From Sva-07 sp031426215 (GTDB taxonomy: Bacteria > Actinomycetota > Acidimicrobiia > Acidimicrobiales > Ilumatobacteraceae): a stretch of 51,559 nucleotides of DNA. The stretch covers positions 1-51,559 of the forward strand of contig JANPKU010000031.1 of NCBI GenBank assembly GCA_031426215.1. Reading direction: 5' to 3'. The position numbers and the translations under genes are program-made. A model generated the notes under the pieces. It saw only the letters and a list, made by a program, of their open reading frames with translations. It was not told where the DNA came from and made no database searches. This document shows, piece by piece, positions 15,430-24,696 of this stretch (the first letter of the stretch is position 1; every line of letters begins with the position of its first letter).

Positions 15430-16371
15430 ATGACTTCGTCGCTTCCGACTGCATTCGACAACCGTGTGAGCCGGGACCTCGGCGTCGACATCCCCATCGT
15501 GCAGGCACCGATGGGTTGGATTGCGAGATCGCAACTGGCGTCCGCAGTGTCCCGGGCTGGGGCGTGCGGGATCATCGAGACCTCATCGGGCGAGCTCGAC
15601 GCGGTCAAGGACGAAATCCGCAAGATGCGCGATCTCACCGACCGCCCGTTCGGGGTGAACATTGCCCAAGCATTCGTGCGCGATCCGGCAATCGCCGAGT
15701 TCGTGATCGAGCAGGGCATCAAGTTCGTCACCACCTCGGCCGGCTCGCCGACCAAGTACACCGGCGTGCTCAAAGCTGCTGGTCTCACCGTGTACCACGT
15801 GGTGCCAACGCTCGCCGCTGCACTCAAGGCGGTCGACGCGGGCGTCGACGGGCTGGTCGTCGAGGGAGGTGAGGGTGGCGGGTTCAAGAGCCCGACACCG
15901 GTGTCGACGATGGTGCTGCTGCCCCTCGTGCGCTCGAAGGTCGACGTACCGATCATCGCGGCGGGCGGGATCACCGACGGTGCCACGATGGCGGCGGCGT
16001 TCGCGCTCGGCGCCGAAGGCGTACAGATGGGCACGCGGATGGTGTCGGCGGCCGAGTCGCCGGTGCACCACAACTGGAAACAGGCGATCATCGACGCTGC
16101 GGAGACCGACACGCTGTTCCTCAATCAGCGTCACTCCCCTGCCCTGCGGGCGCTGCGAACCGATCGCACCGAGGCGCTGGTGAACGCCGAGCACAACGTG
16201 TTCAGCGAGTTCGGCGACGCGCAGGCGCTCTACTTCGGTGGCGACATGAACGCCGCCATCGCGCTGTCGGGCCAGGTCGCCGGCCGTATCGAATCGGTAG
16301 AAACGGTCGCGAAGATCATCGACGACACCGTCGCCGAATTCGCGGCAACGGTCGCCCGCCTCGCCGGCTGA
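15430..16371 (+). CDS. Nitronate monooxygenase / 2-nitropropane dioxygenase family flavoprotein
   Basis: A 313-residue FMN-dependent TIM barrel. Signatures are PIVQAPMGWI (N-terminal FMN contact), GACGIIETSSG, PFGVNIAQAF, VVEGGEGGGFKSP (phosphate loop) and PIIAAGGITDGATMAAAFALGAEGVQMGTRM, cut here into two motifs, for the second phosphate site. The family oxidises nitronates, but many actinobacterial members near acyl-CoA genes are enoyl reductase-like or of unknown role, so the substrate is open. CAAGAT ends six bases before ATG 15430, again a leaderless arrangement. It follows the PhyH gene by 46 bases and converges on the nucleotidyltransferase locus with 15 bases between stops. Confidence 0.88.
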   Translation: MTSSLPTAFDNRVSRDLGVDIPIVQAPMGWIARSQLASAVSRAGACGIIETSSGELDAVKDEIRKMRDLTDRPFGVNIAQAFVRDPAIAEFVIEQGIKFVTTSAGSPTKYTGVLKAAGLTVYHVVPTLAAALKAVDAGVDGLVVEGGEGGGFKSPTPVSTMVLLPLVRSKVDVPIIAAGGITDGATMAAAFALGAEGVQMGTRMVSAAESPVHHNWKQAIIDAAETDTLFLNQRHSPALRALRTDRTEALVNAEHNVFSEFGDAQALYFGGDMNAAIALSGQVAGRIESVETVAKIIDDTVAEFAATVARLAG

Positions 16372-16386
16372 GCCGGGGGGATCGGA

Positions 16387-17174
16387 TCAGCGACCCGTGA
16401 CCGCCGCGACGATCTCCCGGGTGACCTCGGCGCACTCGACGAGGATGTCGCGCGTCACGAACCCTCCGGTGGTGGCGCGTCTCTCGACCGCTCGGTGGAA
16501 CAGCGCCTCGTGGCCGGGGATCCGCTCTGCCGCCCATCGACCGGCTGCTGACTTCGAGACCACGTCGCCGGTCTCGTACGTGAGGAGCATCCGAGCAACC
16601 CCCAACGCGACCCATTCCAAGAGCTCGCCGCCCCACTCCTCCTCGGAGGTGGCGCCGAGCCCTTCTTCCAGCGACCTGCCCACTCCCCGCCAGTAGGTGT
16701 CGAGATTCGTGACGATCCACCTGCGCCGATCCTCCAGGTGGACATGCACATCCAGACGGTCCGGGCGGTCTCCACGCAACGCGATGCCGTAGGTGGCGAG
16801 CGTGTACCAGGTGACGGGATTGATCTCGAAGCACTCAGCGTCGACGCGGTAGCGCCCGTCGAGCACCCAGGGCCGATGCACCGCCATCGGCGGGACGACC
16901 AGGTCGCCCCAGGCGACATACGGGCCATCGATGGCGATGGACGCCCTCTCGCTGACGAGGACTTGTGCAGCGGCGAGCTGGTCGACGAGATCGGGGTCGG
17001 ATGGATCAGCGACGACCCGATGATGTCGATGTCGCTGTGCGGCGTCCAGTCGCCGAGCGCGGCAGAGCCGACCAGGTAGAGCCCTTCGACCGTGCCAGGG
17101 GCTTTGCGTTCGTGAGCGTCGGTCCAGATGGCGATCGCTTCGGCGACCGGCTTCGGGAGCAGCACGGGTTCCAT
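16387..17174 (-). pseudogene. Nucleotidyltransferase (aminoglycoside adenylyltransferase-like) broken by a frameshift
   Basis: The first frame from ATG 17174 gives a nucleotidyltransferase N-terminus with LVGSAALGDWTPHSDIDII, the GS-x-DxD metal motif. Around 17011-17018 the frame shifts by one base; the next frame then reads VADPSDPDLVDQLAAAQV, continues through VVPPMAVHRPWVLDGRYRVD and runs to the stop at 16387. Together they make about 262 residues resembling the AadA/DUF4111 type. Everything else is intact and both halves keep normal codon use, so either a recent single-base loss or an assembly error is possible. The promoter (TAGGTT, six bases before the ATG) is intact. An AadA-like fold does not prove antibiotic resistance. 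Confidence 0.75.
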
Positions 17175-17180
17175 GGTCCG

Positions 17181-17203
17181 AACCTAGCGACGGCTCCTAC
17201 CCT
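17181..17203. promoter_or_regulatory. Divergent leaderless promoters
   Basis: TAGGTT on the minus strand (17186-17181) ends six bases before the ATG at 17174, and TACCCT on the plus strand (17198-17203) ends six bases before the ATG at 17210. Two back-to-back -10 elements at identical spacing in a 35-base gap are the clearest case for leaderless transcription in the window. Confidence 0.6.
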
Positions 17204-17209
17204 GGACGC

Positions 17210-17707
17210 ATGGCTCCCGACGACGAACTGATCAATCGGATCACCTGGAAGATCCCCAACGCGCTTGCACTGGTGGGCTCGGCGCACGACGGCCACCGCA
17301 ACGCAATGACGACCAGCTGGGTCACGCAGCTCTCGATGGAGCCCGTCCTGATCGGCATCGGCGTCGACGAGTCGGCCGTCACGCATCGACTGATCACGGC
17401 GAGCAGGGCGTTCACCGTCAACCTGTGGGACAGCGAGAGCACCCGTGCGTTCGTGAAGTTCTCGAAGCCTGCGGTCGACGACGGCGACACCTTGAACGGC
17501 TGGGCGGTGCACACGGCAACCACCGGTGCTCCGGTGTTCGACGACGCCATTGCCTGGATGGACTGCGAGGTGCGCCACACGATCGATCTCGGCACGCACA
17601 CCCTGTTCATCGGCGAGTTGGTCGACGGGGCGATCATCAACGACGACGCACGCGCCGCCGCGATGAGCGACACTCGAATGAAGTACGGCGGCGTCAAGCG
17701 CCACTGA
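17210..17707 (+). CDS. Flavin reductase-like FMN-binding protein
   Basis: A 165-residue split-barrel flavoprotein of the flavin reductase family. The opening WKIPNALALVGSAHDGHRNAMTTSW (given here in part: NAMTTSW is the flavin phosphate loop) and VLIGIGVDESAVTHRLI are typical, as is SRAFTVNLWD. Members reduce FMN/FAD for partner monooxygenases or act as stand-alone flavoenzymes. No obvious partner lies beside it, although two oxygenase genes are within 3 kb. The start is fixed by the -10 at leaderless distance. Its stop is 16 bases from the convergent GGDEF-EAL gene. Confidence 0.85.
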   Translation: MAPDDELINRITWKIPNALALVGSAHDGHRNAMTTSWVTQLSMEPVLIGIGVDESAVTHRLITASRAFTVNLWDSESTRAFVKFSKPAVDDGDTLNGWAVHTATTGAPVFDDAIAWMDCEVRHTIDLGTHTLFIGELVDGAIINDDARAAAMSDTRMKYGGVKRH

Positions 17708-17723
17708 CTTCGGCGACGACGGT

Positions 17724-19871
17724 TCAGCGCTGAGGGAGTGGCGCGAGTCGAGGCTCGGGGAACGGATCGGCCACGGGCGTCGGACGTAGACCTGCGATCG
17801 ACGCAGCCCGTTCAGTGAGCCAGCTCCGCAGGTCGGCCAGCGGCATCGGACGAGCGATGCCGAACCCCTGGGCGAAGTCGCAGCCGAGTGCCGCGAGCGC
17901 GTTCCAGGTGTCACGAGTCTCGAGACCTTCGGCGACCACGTCGAAACCCAGACGATGGGCGAGGTCGACGACACTCTCGACGATCACCCGGTCGGCCGGG
18001 TTCGACAGCAGTCCTCCGACGAACACCGCGTCGATCTTGATGCGGTCGACAGGGAGTTGGCGCAGCGTCTCGAACGACGAGTATCCGGTACCGAAGTCAT
18101 CGATGGCGATCGACACGCCCGCCTCGCGAAGCCGATCGACCGTGACCCACGAGTGTTCCGGATTGGCCCCCAACGCCCGCTCCGTCACCTCGACTTCGAG
18201 GCGCGAGGGCGGGAACCCGACGTCGGCGAGCACGCCGAGGACGAGCGCGGCGAAGTTCCGATCCTGCAGGCTTCGACGCGACACGTTGACCGCCAGCTTC
18301 ACGTCTTCGATGCCGGACATCCGAAGGCCTTGCGTCGACGTCCGCAGCATCATCTCGGTGATGCGCCCGATGAGCTCGGTCTGTTCGACGAGCGCGATGA
18401 AGTCGTTCGGTTCGATCCTGCCGTACACCGGGTGATCCCAACGGATGAGCGCTTCGACCGTGTCGGCAGCGCCAGTGTCCATGCGCACTTGCGGCTGGAA
18501 GTACGCACTGAACTGACGCTCCGCCAAGGCCTCATCGATATCGCTCAACAATTCGATGCGGCCTCGCCGCTGGACGCGAACGCAGTCGTCGTACCGCTCG
18601 ACGCTCGTGGCCAGTCGCTTCGCTCGGTACATCGCGATGTCGGCGGCGCGCAGCAGATCCGACGCCGACCGGCCATGACGCGGAGCGAAGGCAACACCGA
18701 CGCTTGCGTCGACCCGGATCGGGAACCCGCGGACCCAGAGCGGCTGAGCGAGCTCGACCTTCAACGCGCTCACCATGCGTTCGACCTCGTCACTGCCTTC
18801 GGCGCTGGTTCGCAGTGGTTGGAGTACGGCGAACTCGTCTCCGGCCAGCCGGGCGACGACGGCCGTACGCGGCACGCTGTCCGCAAGTCGCCGACCGAAC
18901 GTCGAGAGCACTGCGTCGCCGACGTCGTGTCCCAATTCGTCGTTGACCTCCTTGAAGCGGTCGAGGTCGATCAGCATCACCATCGCCGATGTCGATCCGC
19001 CCGCACCACCGACGACCATGTCCACGCGCTCGGAAAAGGCCCGACGGTTCGCCAGACCCGTCAACGCATCGTGACGGGCCTCGTAGGCACGTTCGTAGGC
19101 CTGTCTCGTCGACTGGAACACGAGCACCGTCGTGATCGCGAGCAGCGGTGCGAGCGCTCGGCTGAACTCGACGCCGACGATCCAGATCGGAGCGAGCGAC
19201 ATCAACGCACCCTCGGCGGTCACCCACGCACGAACGCCGTGCGCCAGGCCGGTCGCCAGCGCAACCCGCGAGCGCGCGGCCTCCTCGATCGCTGTGACGA
19301 CGCCGTCCACCACGAGCAACGTCGCTCCGATCATCATCGCGCCAACCACCCAGCGCCACGAGACGCCGGTGACGCTGTCCATCGACCACGTCGCATCGAG
19401 CCAGATCGAAACTGCTGACGCCGATCCGACGGTGAGCGCGACCTTCGACAACCGCATGAGCGTCGTCACCGGGTCGGCACGCACGACGAGTGCATGGGCG
19501 ACCGTGCCGAGCATCGACGCCCACAGCGCACCCGTCGACGAGCCGACGAGCAACAGGCCGAAAGCAAAGAGATAGATCGGGGTGACGTACGTGTTCGGGC
19601 CGGAGCGAATCCAACACCGGCGGATCGTCTCGCCGACGAGCAGCCCGAGTGTGAGCGCAGCGAATGCCGGCACCGCCGAGTTGGCGTTCGAGTAAGCGCT
19701 GTTCAGCTCGGCTCGGATGACGCTGACGACGACGGTGACCGCAACGAAGGACGTGCCGAGTACGGCGACCGGCAGCGAGAGACGATCCGGGACGTGCCAC
19801 GCCGCAGCGTGCGAGGCACGCTGACGCAGTCCGATCCGAACCCCCTCGAGTTCGTGTGCCGTTGATGCCAC
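17724..19871 (-). CDS. Membrane-bound GGDEF-EAL cyclic-di-GMP protein
   Basis: A 715-residue signalling protein. Residues 30-255 contain about six to eight hydrophobic helices with no recognisable sensor. A GGDEF domain follows (HDALTGLANRRAF near 267; signature AGDEF at 343-347, with Ala for the first Gly), then an EAL domain with YFQPQV, VEALIRW (EAL at 473-475), EVTERAL, IDDFGTGYSS and VVAEGLET, all the catalytic landmarks of an active phosphodiesterase. The GGDEF half keeps IDLDRFKEVND and could still make c-di-GMP or bind GTP. The start codon is GTG at 19871. It is transcribed away from ettA. The stop lies 16 bases from the convergent flavin reductase. Confidence 0.92.
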   Translation of the reverse strand: MASTAHELEGVRIGLRQRASHAAAWHVPDRLSLPVAVLGTSFVAVTVVVSVIRAELNSAYSNANSAVPAFAALTLGLLVGETIRRCWIRSGPNTYVTPIYLFAFGLLLVGSSTGALWASMLGTVAHALVVRADPVTTLMRLSKVALTVGSASAVSIWLDATWSMDSVTGVSWRWVVGAMMIGATLLVVDGVVTAIEEAARSRVALATGLAHGVRAWVTAEGALMSLAPIWIVGVEFSRALAPLLAITTVLVFQSTRQAYERAYEARHDALTGLANRRAFSERVDMVVGGAGGSTSAMVMLIDLDRFKEVNDELGHDVGDAVLSTFGRRLADSVPRTAVVARLAGDEFAVLQPLRTSAEGSDEVERMVSALKVELAQPLWVRGFPIRVDASVGVAFAPRHGRSASDLLRAADIAMYRAKRLATSVERYDDCVRVQRRGRIELLSDIDEALAERQFSAYFQPQVRMDTGAADTVEALIRWDHPVYGRIEPNDFIALVEQTELIGRITEMMLRTSTQGLRMSGIEDVKLAVNVSRRSLQDRNFAALVLGVLADVGFPPSRLEVEVTERALGANPEHSWVTVDRLREAGVSIAIDDFGTGYSSFETLRQLPVDRIKIDAVFVGGLLSNPADRVIVESVVDLAHRLGFDVVAEGLETRDTWNALAALGCDFAQGFGIARPMPLADLRSWLTERAASIAGLRPTPVADPFPEPRLAPLPQR

Positions 19872-20010
19872 GCTGCTCCGTCCGGTCGCCGACCGACTTC
19901 CTGTCGACCCGCTGTCGACAATGGAGACATCGGGATCTCGGGCGCACTTCTTGAGCGGGGGATGTGTGCCAGGCCTGCTCGCCGGGGACGGTGGCTAACC
20001 TCGATCCACC

Positions 20011-21687
<1,677 letters not shown>

Positions 21688-21691
21688 CGAA

Positions 21692-21720
21692 TCTCGATTG
21701 GGGTCTGACCCCGATCGAGA
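21692..21720. terminator. Strong hairpin after ettA
   Basis: Arms TCTCGATTGGGGTC and GACCCCGATCGAGA pair over 14 positions with one G-T wobble and a one-base nominal loop. It begins four bases after the ettA stop. The core GGGGTC-T-GACCCC resembles the palindrome at 10499-10529. No U-run, so termination is inferred from stem strength and position. Confidence 0.6.
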
Positions 21721-21765
21721 CGATGCGGCAGACCCGTGTTGTCCCATTGCTGGCAGACTGACCCG

Positions 21766-22518
21766 ATGCCCTCGACGGAGACTGATGGACAGCTCGCCAC
21801 GCGGTTGGCGACGCAGGCCGGGCACCTGCTGTTGGAGCTGCGGGCCAAGCTGTTCGCCGAGGGGGCGTCCACCTGGGACGTCAAGGATGCCGGCGACGCA
21901 GTTGCGCAGCAGTTCCTCGCCGCCGAGTTCGCCACTCACCGACCCGACGACGCAGTGCTGTCGGAAGAAGGGCGTGAGGACCCCCGCCGATTCGACGCCG
22001 ACCGGGTCTGGATCGTCGATCCGCTCGACGGGACCCGTGAATTCAGCGAGCAGGGCCGCATCGACTGGGCGGTGCACATCGCACTGTGGACCGGCGATCG
22101 GTTCGGAGCAGCAGCCGTCAGCCTGCCCGCACTCGATCGCACCTTCAGCACCGATGACCCGACCCCGATGCCACCGTTCGAACGCGAACGCCCGATTCTG
22201 GTGACGTCGCGCAACCGCGCGCCGTACGCCGCCGTCCTCGTCGCCGAAGGTCTCGACTGCGACGCCGTTCGTCTCGGTTCGGCCGGTGCGAAAGCGATGT
22301 CGGTCGTGATGGGCGAGACCGACATCTACGTCCACGACGGCGGGATGTACCAGTGGGACTCCGCCGCTCCGGCCGGTGTGGCGCTCGCCTCGGGATTCCA
22401 CGTGAGCCGCCTCGACGGTTCGCCGATCATCTACAACGATCGCGACCCGTGGCTGCCCGACTTCATCGTCTGCCGGCCCGAACTCGCCGACGCCGTACTG
22501 AAGGCGATGTGGGGTTGA
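21766..22518 (+). CDS. cysQ: 3'(2'),5'-bisphosphate nucleotidase CysQ-like (inositol monophosphatase family)
   Basis: A 250-residue Mg-dependent, Li-sensitive phosphatase fold. Metal-site motifs are VLSEEGRED (Glu), WIVDPLDGTREFSE (the DPLDGT signature) and YQWDSAAPAGVALASG (the WD-x-AA signature). CysQ recycles PAP/PAPS from sulfate assimilation; related family members act on inositol phosphates or fructose bisphosphate, so the substrate is likely but not certain. ATG 21766 is preferred over an in-frame ATG ten codons upstream. CAGACT ends six bases before it. The stop overlaps the TTG start of the next gene, which suggests translational coupling. Confidence 0.85.
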   Translation: MPSTETDGQLATRLATQAGHLLLELRAKLFAEGASTWDVKDAGDAVAQQFLAAEFATHRPDDAVLSEEGREDPRRFDADRVWIVDPLDGTREFSEQGRIDWAVHIALWTGDRFGAAAVSLPALDRTFSTDDPTPMPPFERERPILVTSRNRAPYAAVLVAEGLDCDAVRLGSAGAKAMSVVMGETDIYVHDGGMYQWDSAAPAGVALASGFHVSRLDGSPIIYNDRDPWLPDFIVCRPELADAVLKAMWG

Positions 22519-23354
22519 GCGACAGCGGGGGTGTACGGAGCGGCGAGCTCACCGCCATCCGCTGGTCGCTCGACGATCGGGTCGCCACCGTCTGGCTGCA
22601 CCGGCCCCACCGCCACAATGCCTGGACCGGCACGATGCACGCCGAGTATCGCGAGGTGATGGCTGATCTCGAACATCGCAACGATGTGCGTGCCGTCGTC
22701 GTCACGGGCACGCCCCCGGCGTTCTGTGTCGGCGGCGATTCGAAGGCCCTGCAAGGTCACGGCGAACGTGGCGGATACGACAGCGGGCTTCCTCCCGAAC
22801 CGGCCTCACCAGGTGGCGGCGATCGCCTCGACGCCGACTTCGTCTGGCAGCTCGGGTACCACCTTCCGATCATCGCCGCAGTGAACGGGGCCTGCGCCGG
22901 CGTCGGCCTCGCACTCGTGCTGTGGTGCGACCTGCGCTTCGTCGCCGCCGATGCCAAGCTCACCACCGCCGCCGCCAAGCTCGGACTCCCCGCCGAGTAC
23001 GCAATGAGCTGGATCCTTCCCCGCCTCGTGGGTGCTACACGGGCGAACGACCTGCTGCTGTCGAGCCGGGTGGTCACCGGCGCCGAGACCGCCGAGTGGG
23101 GTCTGTGGAACGGTGTCGAACCCGACGGCGCAACCACACTTGCGGCGGCGCAGGCCTATGCCCGCCTTCTCGGTTCGACGACCGGGCCGACCGCGGTCAC
23201 TACCACCAAGCGCCAGCTCACCGCCGACCTCCTCCGCCATGACCCGGCCGCTTCGATCTCCGACTCGCTGCGCCTGCTCGATCAAGCGATGGGCACCGCC
23301 GAATACCGCGAAGGCGTCGCCGCTCTCAACGAAAAGCGCCCACCCACCTTCTGA
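22515..23354 (+). CDS. Enoyl-CoA hydratase/isomerase (crotonase) family protein
   Basis: A 279-residue crotonase-fold protein. Oxyanion-hole stretches are AFCVGGDSKALQ and NGACAGVGLALVLWCDLRF. The two catalytic Glu of classical enoyl-CoA hydratase are not in place: the first falls in GVGLALVL, the second in TTAAAKLGLPAEYAMSW, where the first equivalent is Ala. GLPAEYAMSWILPRLVG is common in an actinobacterial crotonase branch of unclear reaction. Start TTG 22515 overlaps the cysQ stop by four bases; GTG 22530 is an alternative. The gene ends just before a pair of palindromic repeats and converges on the phosphotransferase gene. Confidence 0.85.
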   Translation: MSDSGGVRSGELTAIRWSLDDRVATVWLHRPHRHNAWTGTMHAEYREVMADLEHRNDVRAVVVTGTPPAFCVGGDSKALQGHGERGGYDSGLPPEPASPGGGDRLDADFVWQLGYHLPIIAAVNGACAGVGLALVLWCDLRFVAADAKLTTAAAKLGLPAEYAMSWILPRLVGATRANDLLLSSRVVTGAETAEWGLWNGVEPDGATTLAAAQAYARLLGSTTGPTAVTTTKRQLTADLLRHDPAASISDSLRLLDQAMGTAEYREGVAALNEKRPPTF

Positions 23355-23356
23355 GC

Positions 23357-23394
23357 GATGAGCCAACCGCCCGGATCCCGGCTTTTCGCTCATC
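23357..23394 (+). repeat. 38-bp palindromic repeat, copy 3
   Basis: GATGAGCCAACCGCCCGG at the left and TTCGCTCATC at the right. It starts two bases after the crotonase stop codon and exactly 61 bases before copy 4. Confidence 0.85.
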
Positions 23395-23417
23395 ACCACC
23401 AGCACGACCCGGGCAGC

Positions 23418-23455
23418 GATGAGCCAACCGCCCCAATACCGGCTCTTCGCTCATC
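23418..23455 (+). repeat. 38-bp palindromic repeat, copy 4
   Basis: GATGAGCCAACCGCCCCA at the left, TTCGCTCATC at the right. The 23-base spacer before it (ACCACCAGCACGACCCGGGC and three more bases) resembles the spacers of the four-copy cluster near 32500. It ends 18 bases before the stop of the phosphotransferase gene on the other strand. Confidence 0.85.
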
Positions 23456-23473
23456 GCTCGGAGGTGATCCCGG

Positions 23474-24583
23474 TCAGGGGATGAAGCTGGCGGCATCGTG
23501 GTCGAGCGCGGCAGCGAACGAGCGCGAGGCCATCAACGTGACGAGTTCCTTGCCACGCTCGTTTGCGGGATCCATTCCGCCACCACTGACGACGCCGTAG
23601 ACAGTCATGTTGCCGAGCGTCCACCGGTACCCGTTCCACGCATCGTCGAGCGAGAACCCGTCGGGTGCAGTGCCGAGCGCCGAACAGAGGCTGTCGTACC
23701 ACGCGTTGACGATGTCACGTTCGCAAGCACGACGCACCTCGATGTCCATCGACTGCGTGAGGAAATATGAGATGTCGCCGATGCCGCCCGCTCGGTACGA
23801 GATCTGCCAGTCGAGGATGCCGACGTGCTCGCGCCCTGAGGCAGTGTCATCGAACATCAGGTTGTCGGCTCTGAAGTCGCCATGGCACAACGTGGTCGGC
23901 ATCCCCTCGTACGCACCGGTCTGCACGGCCTCCCACGATTCTCCGATCCGTTCACCGAGCGCCACGCTTCCGATCGGTAGGTCGTCACCGAACAGCTCGA
24001 CGAAATTCGCCCACACTCGTCGGTACTCGGCGCCAGCGGAGATGATGCCCGGGTCGATTGCCCGAGGCATCCAGGTGAGCCCGGCAAGCGACGGCGAGAG
24101 CCACCACTCGGCGTGTACCAACGCCAACGCTTTCACCGCCTCGGTGGCCCGCTCGGCGTCGATTCCGGCCACCTGGCTCACCATGGTGCGTCCGCCGAAG
24201 TCCTCGATCAGCAGGGCGAACTCGTTCGCCTCGGTGTCGATGTGGTTGTAGTAGCAGTGCGGCGTGCGCACCGGCAGCGACTCGCTGATCTGGTCGTAGA
24301 AGCGGCCCTCGCGCTCGTAGAAGCCGAAGTGATCACCGACACCTCGGTTCTCGGGCAGGTTCGACGGCACCTTGAGAATCACACTCGACGGTGCGCCGTG
24401 CGCTGCACCCTTATAACGCAGCGTGAGGCGGGCCAGGTTGCACATCAGGCCGACACCCTCGCCGATGCGGTCGTGTTCGATCTCGGCCACGCTCGTGTCA
24501 GCGTCGATCACCCCCGTCGACTGCAACGCTCGGGTCACGAAGTCAGCCGAGGCATCCTCGGTGACCACCGGCACGCTCCCCAT
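23474..24583 (-). CDS. Aminoglycoside phosphotransferase-fold kinase (APH / EcKL-like)
   Basis: A 369-residue protein with the APH kinase fold. Visible are VILKVPSN (Lys of the ATP site), LLIEDFGGRTMVSQ (hinge), LCHGDFRADNLMFDD (the HGDxxxxN catalytic loop) and VGILDWQISYRAGGIGDISYFL (metal-binding Asp). This branch phosphorylates small hydroxylated molecules and often accompanies acyl-CoA genes in actinobacteria; the substrate is unknown and resistance is not implied. ATG 24583 has a G-rich Shine-Dalgarno directly upstream and a full promoter 60 bases further. The CoA transferase ends 113 bases upstream in the same direction. Confidence 0.85.
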   Translation of the reverse strand: MGSVPVVTEDASADFVTRALQSTGVIDADTSVAEIEHDRIGEGVGLMCNLARLTLRYKGAAHGAPSSVILKVPSNLPENRGVGDHFGFYEREGRFYDQISESLPVRTPHCYYNHIDTEANEFALLIEDFGGRTMVSQVAGIDAERATEAVKALALVHAEWWLSPSLAGLTWMPRAIDPGIISAGAEYRRVWANFVELFGDDLPIGSVALGERIGESWEAVQTGAYEGMPTTLCHGDFRADNLMFDDTASGREHVGILDWQISYRAGGIGDISYFLTQSMDIEVRRACERDIVNAWYDSLCSALGTAPDGFSLDDAWNGYRWTLGNMTVYGVVSGGGMDPANERGKELVTLMASRSFAAALDHDAASFIP

Positions 24584-24641
24584 ACGACCCCCCGATCGTC
24601 GTCCCGGTTTGCTCGATGCCCCGCACCGCCGAGTTCGGACA

Positions 24642-24670
24642 ACAGTAGAGACACGACCGAATGGGGTCAA
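24642..24670 (-). promoter_or_regulatory. Sigma70-type promoter of the phosphotransferase gene
   Basis: On the minus strand, TTGACC (24670-24665) and TACTGT (24647-24642) are separated by exactly 17 bases. This is the best canonical -35/-10 pair found. It would give a leader of about 50 bases with a G-rich ribosome-binding site, in contrast to the leaderless genes. Confidence 0.6.
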
Positions 24671-24696
24671 CGAGAAATGTGCTTACCCGTCACGGC

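Noticed and set aside
16387..17174. Antibiotic-resistance gene
   Set aside because: The adenylyltransferase-like fold is broad, the frame is broken, and no mobile context is present.
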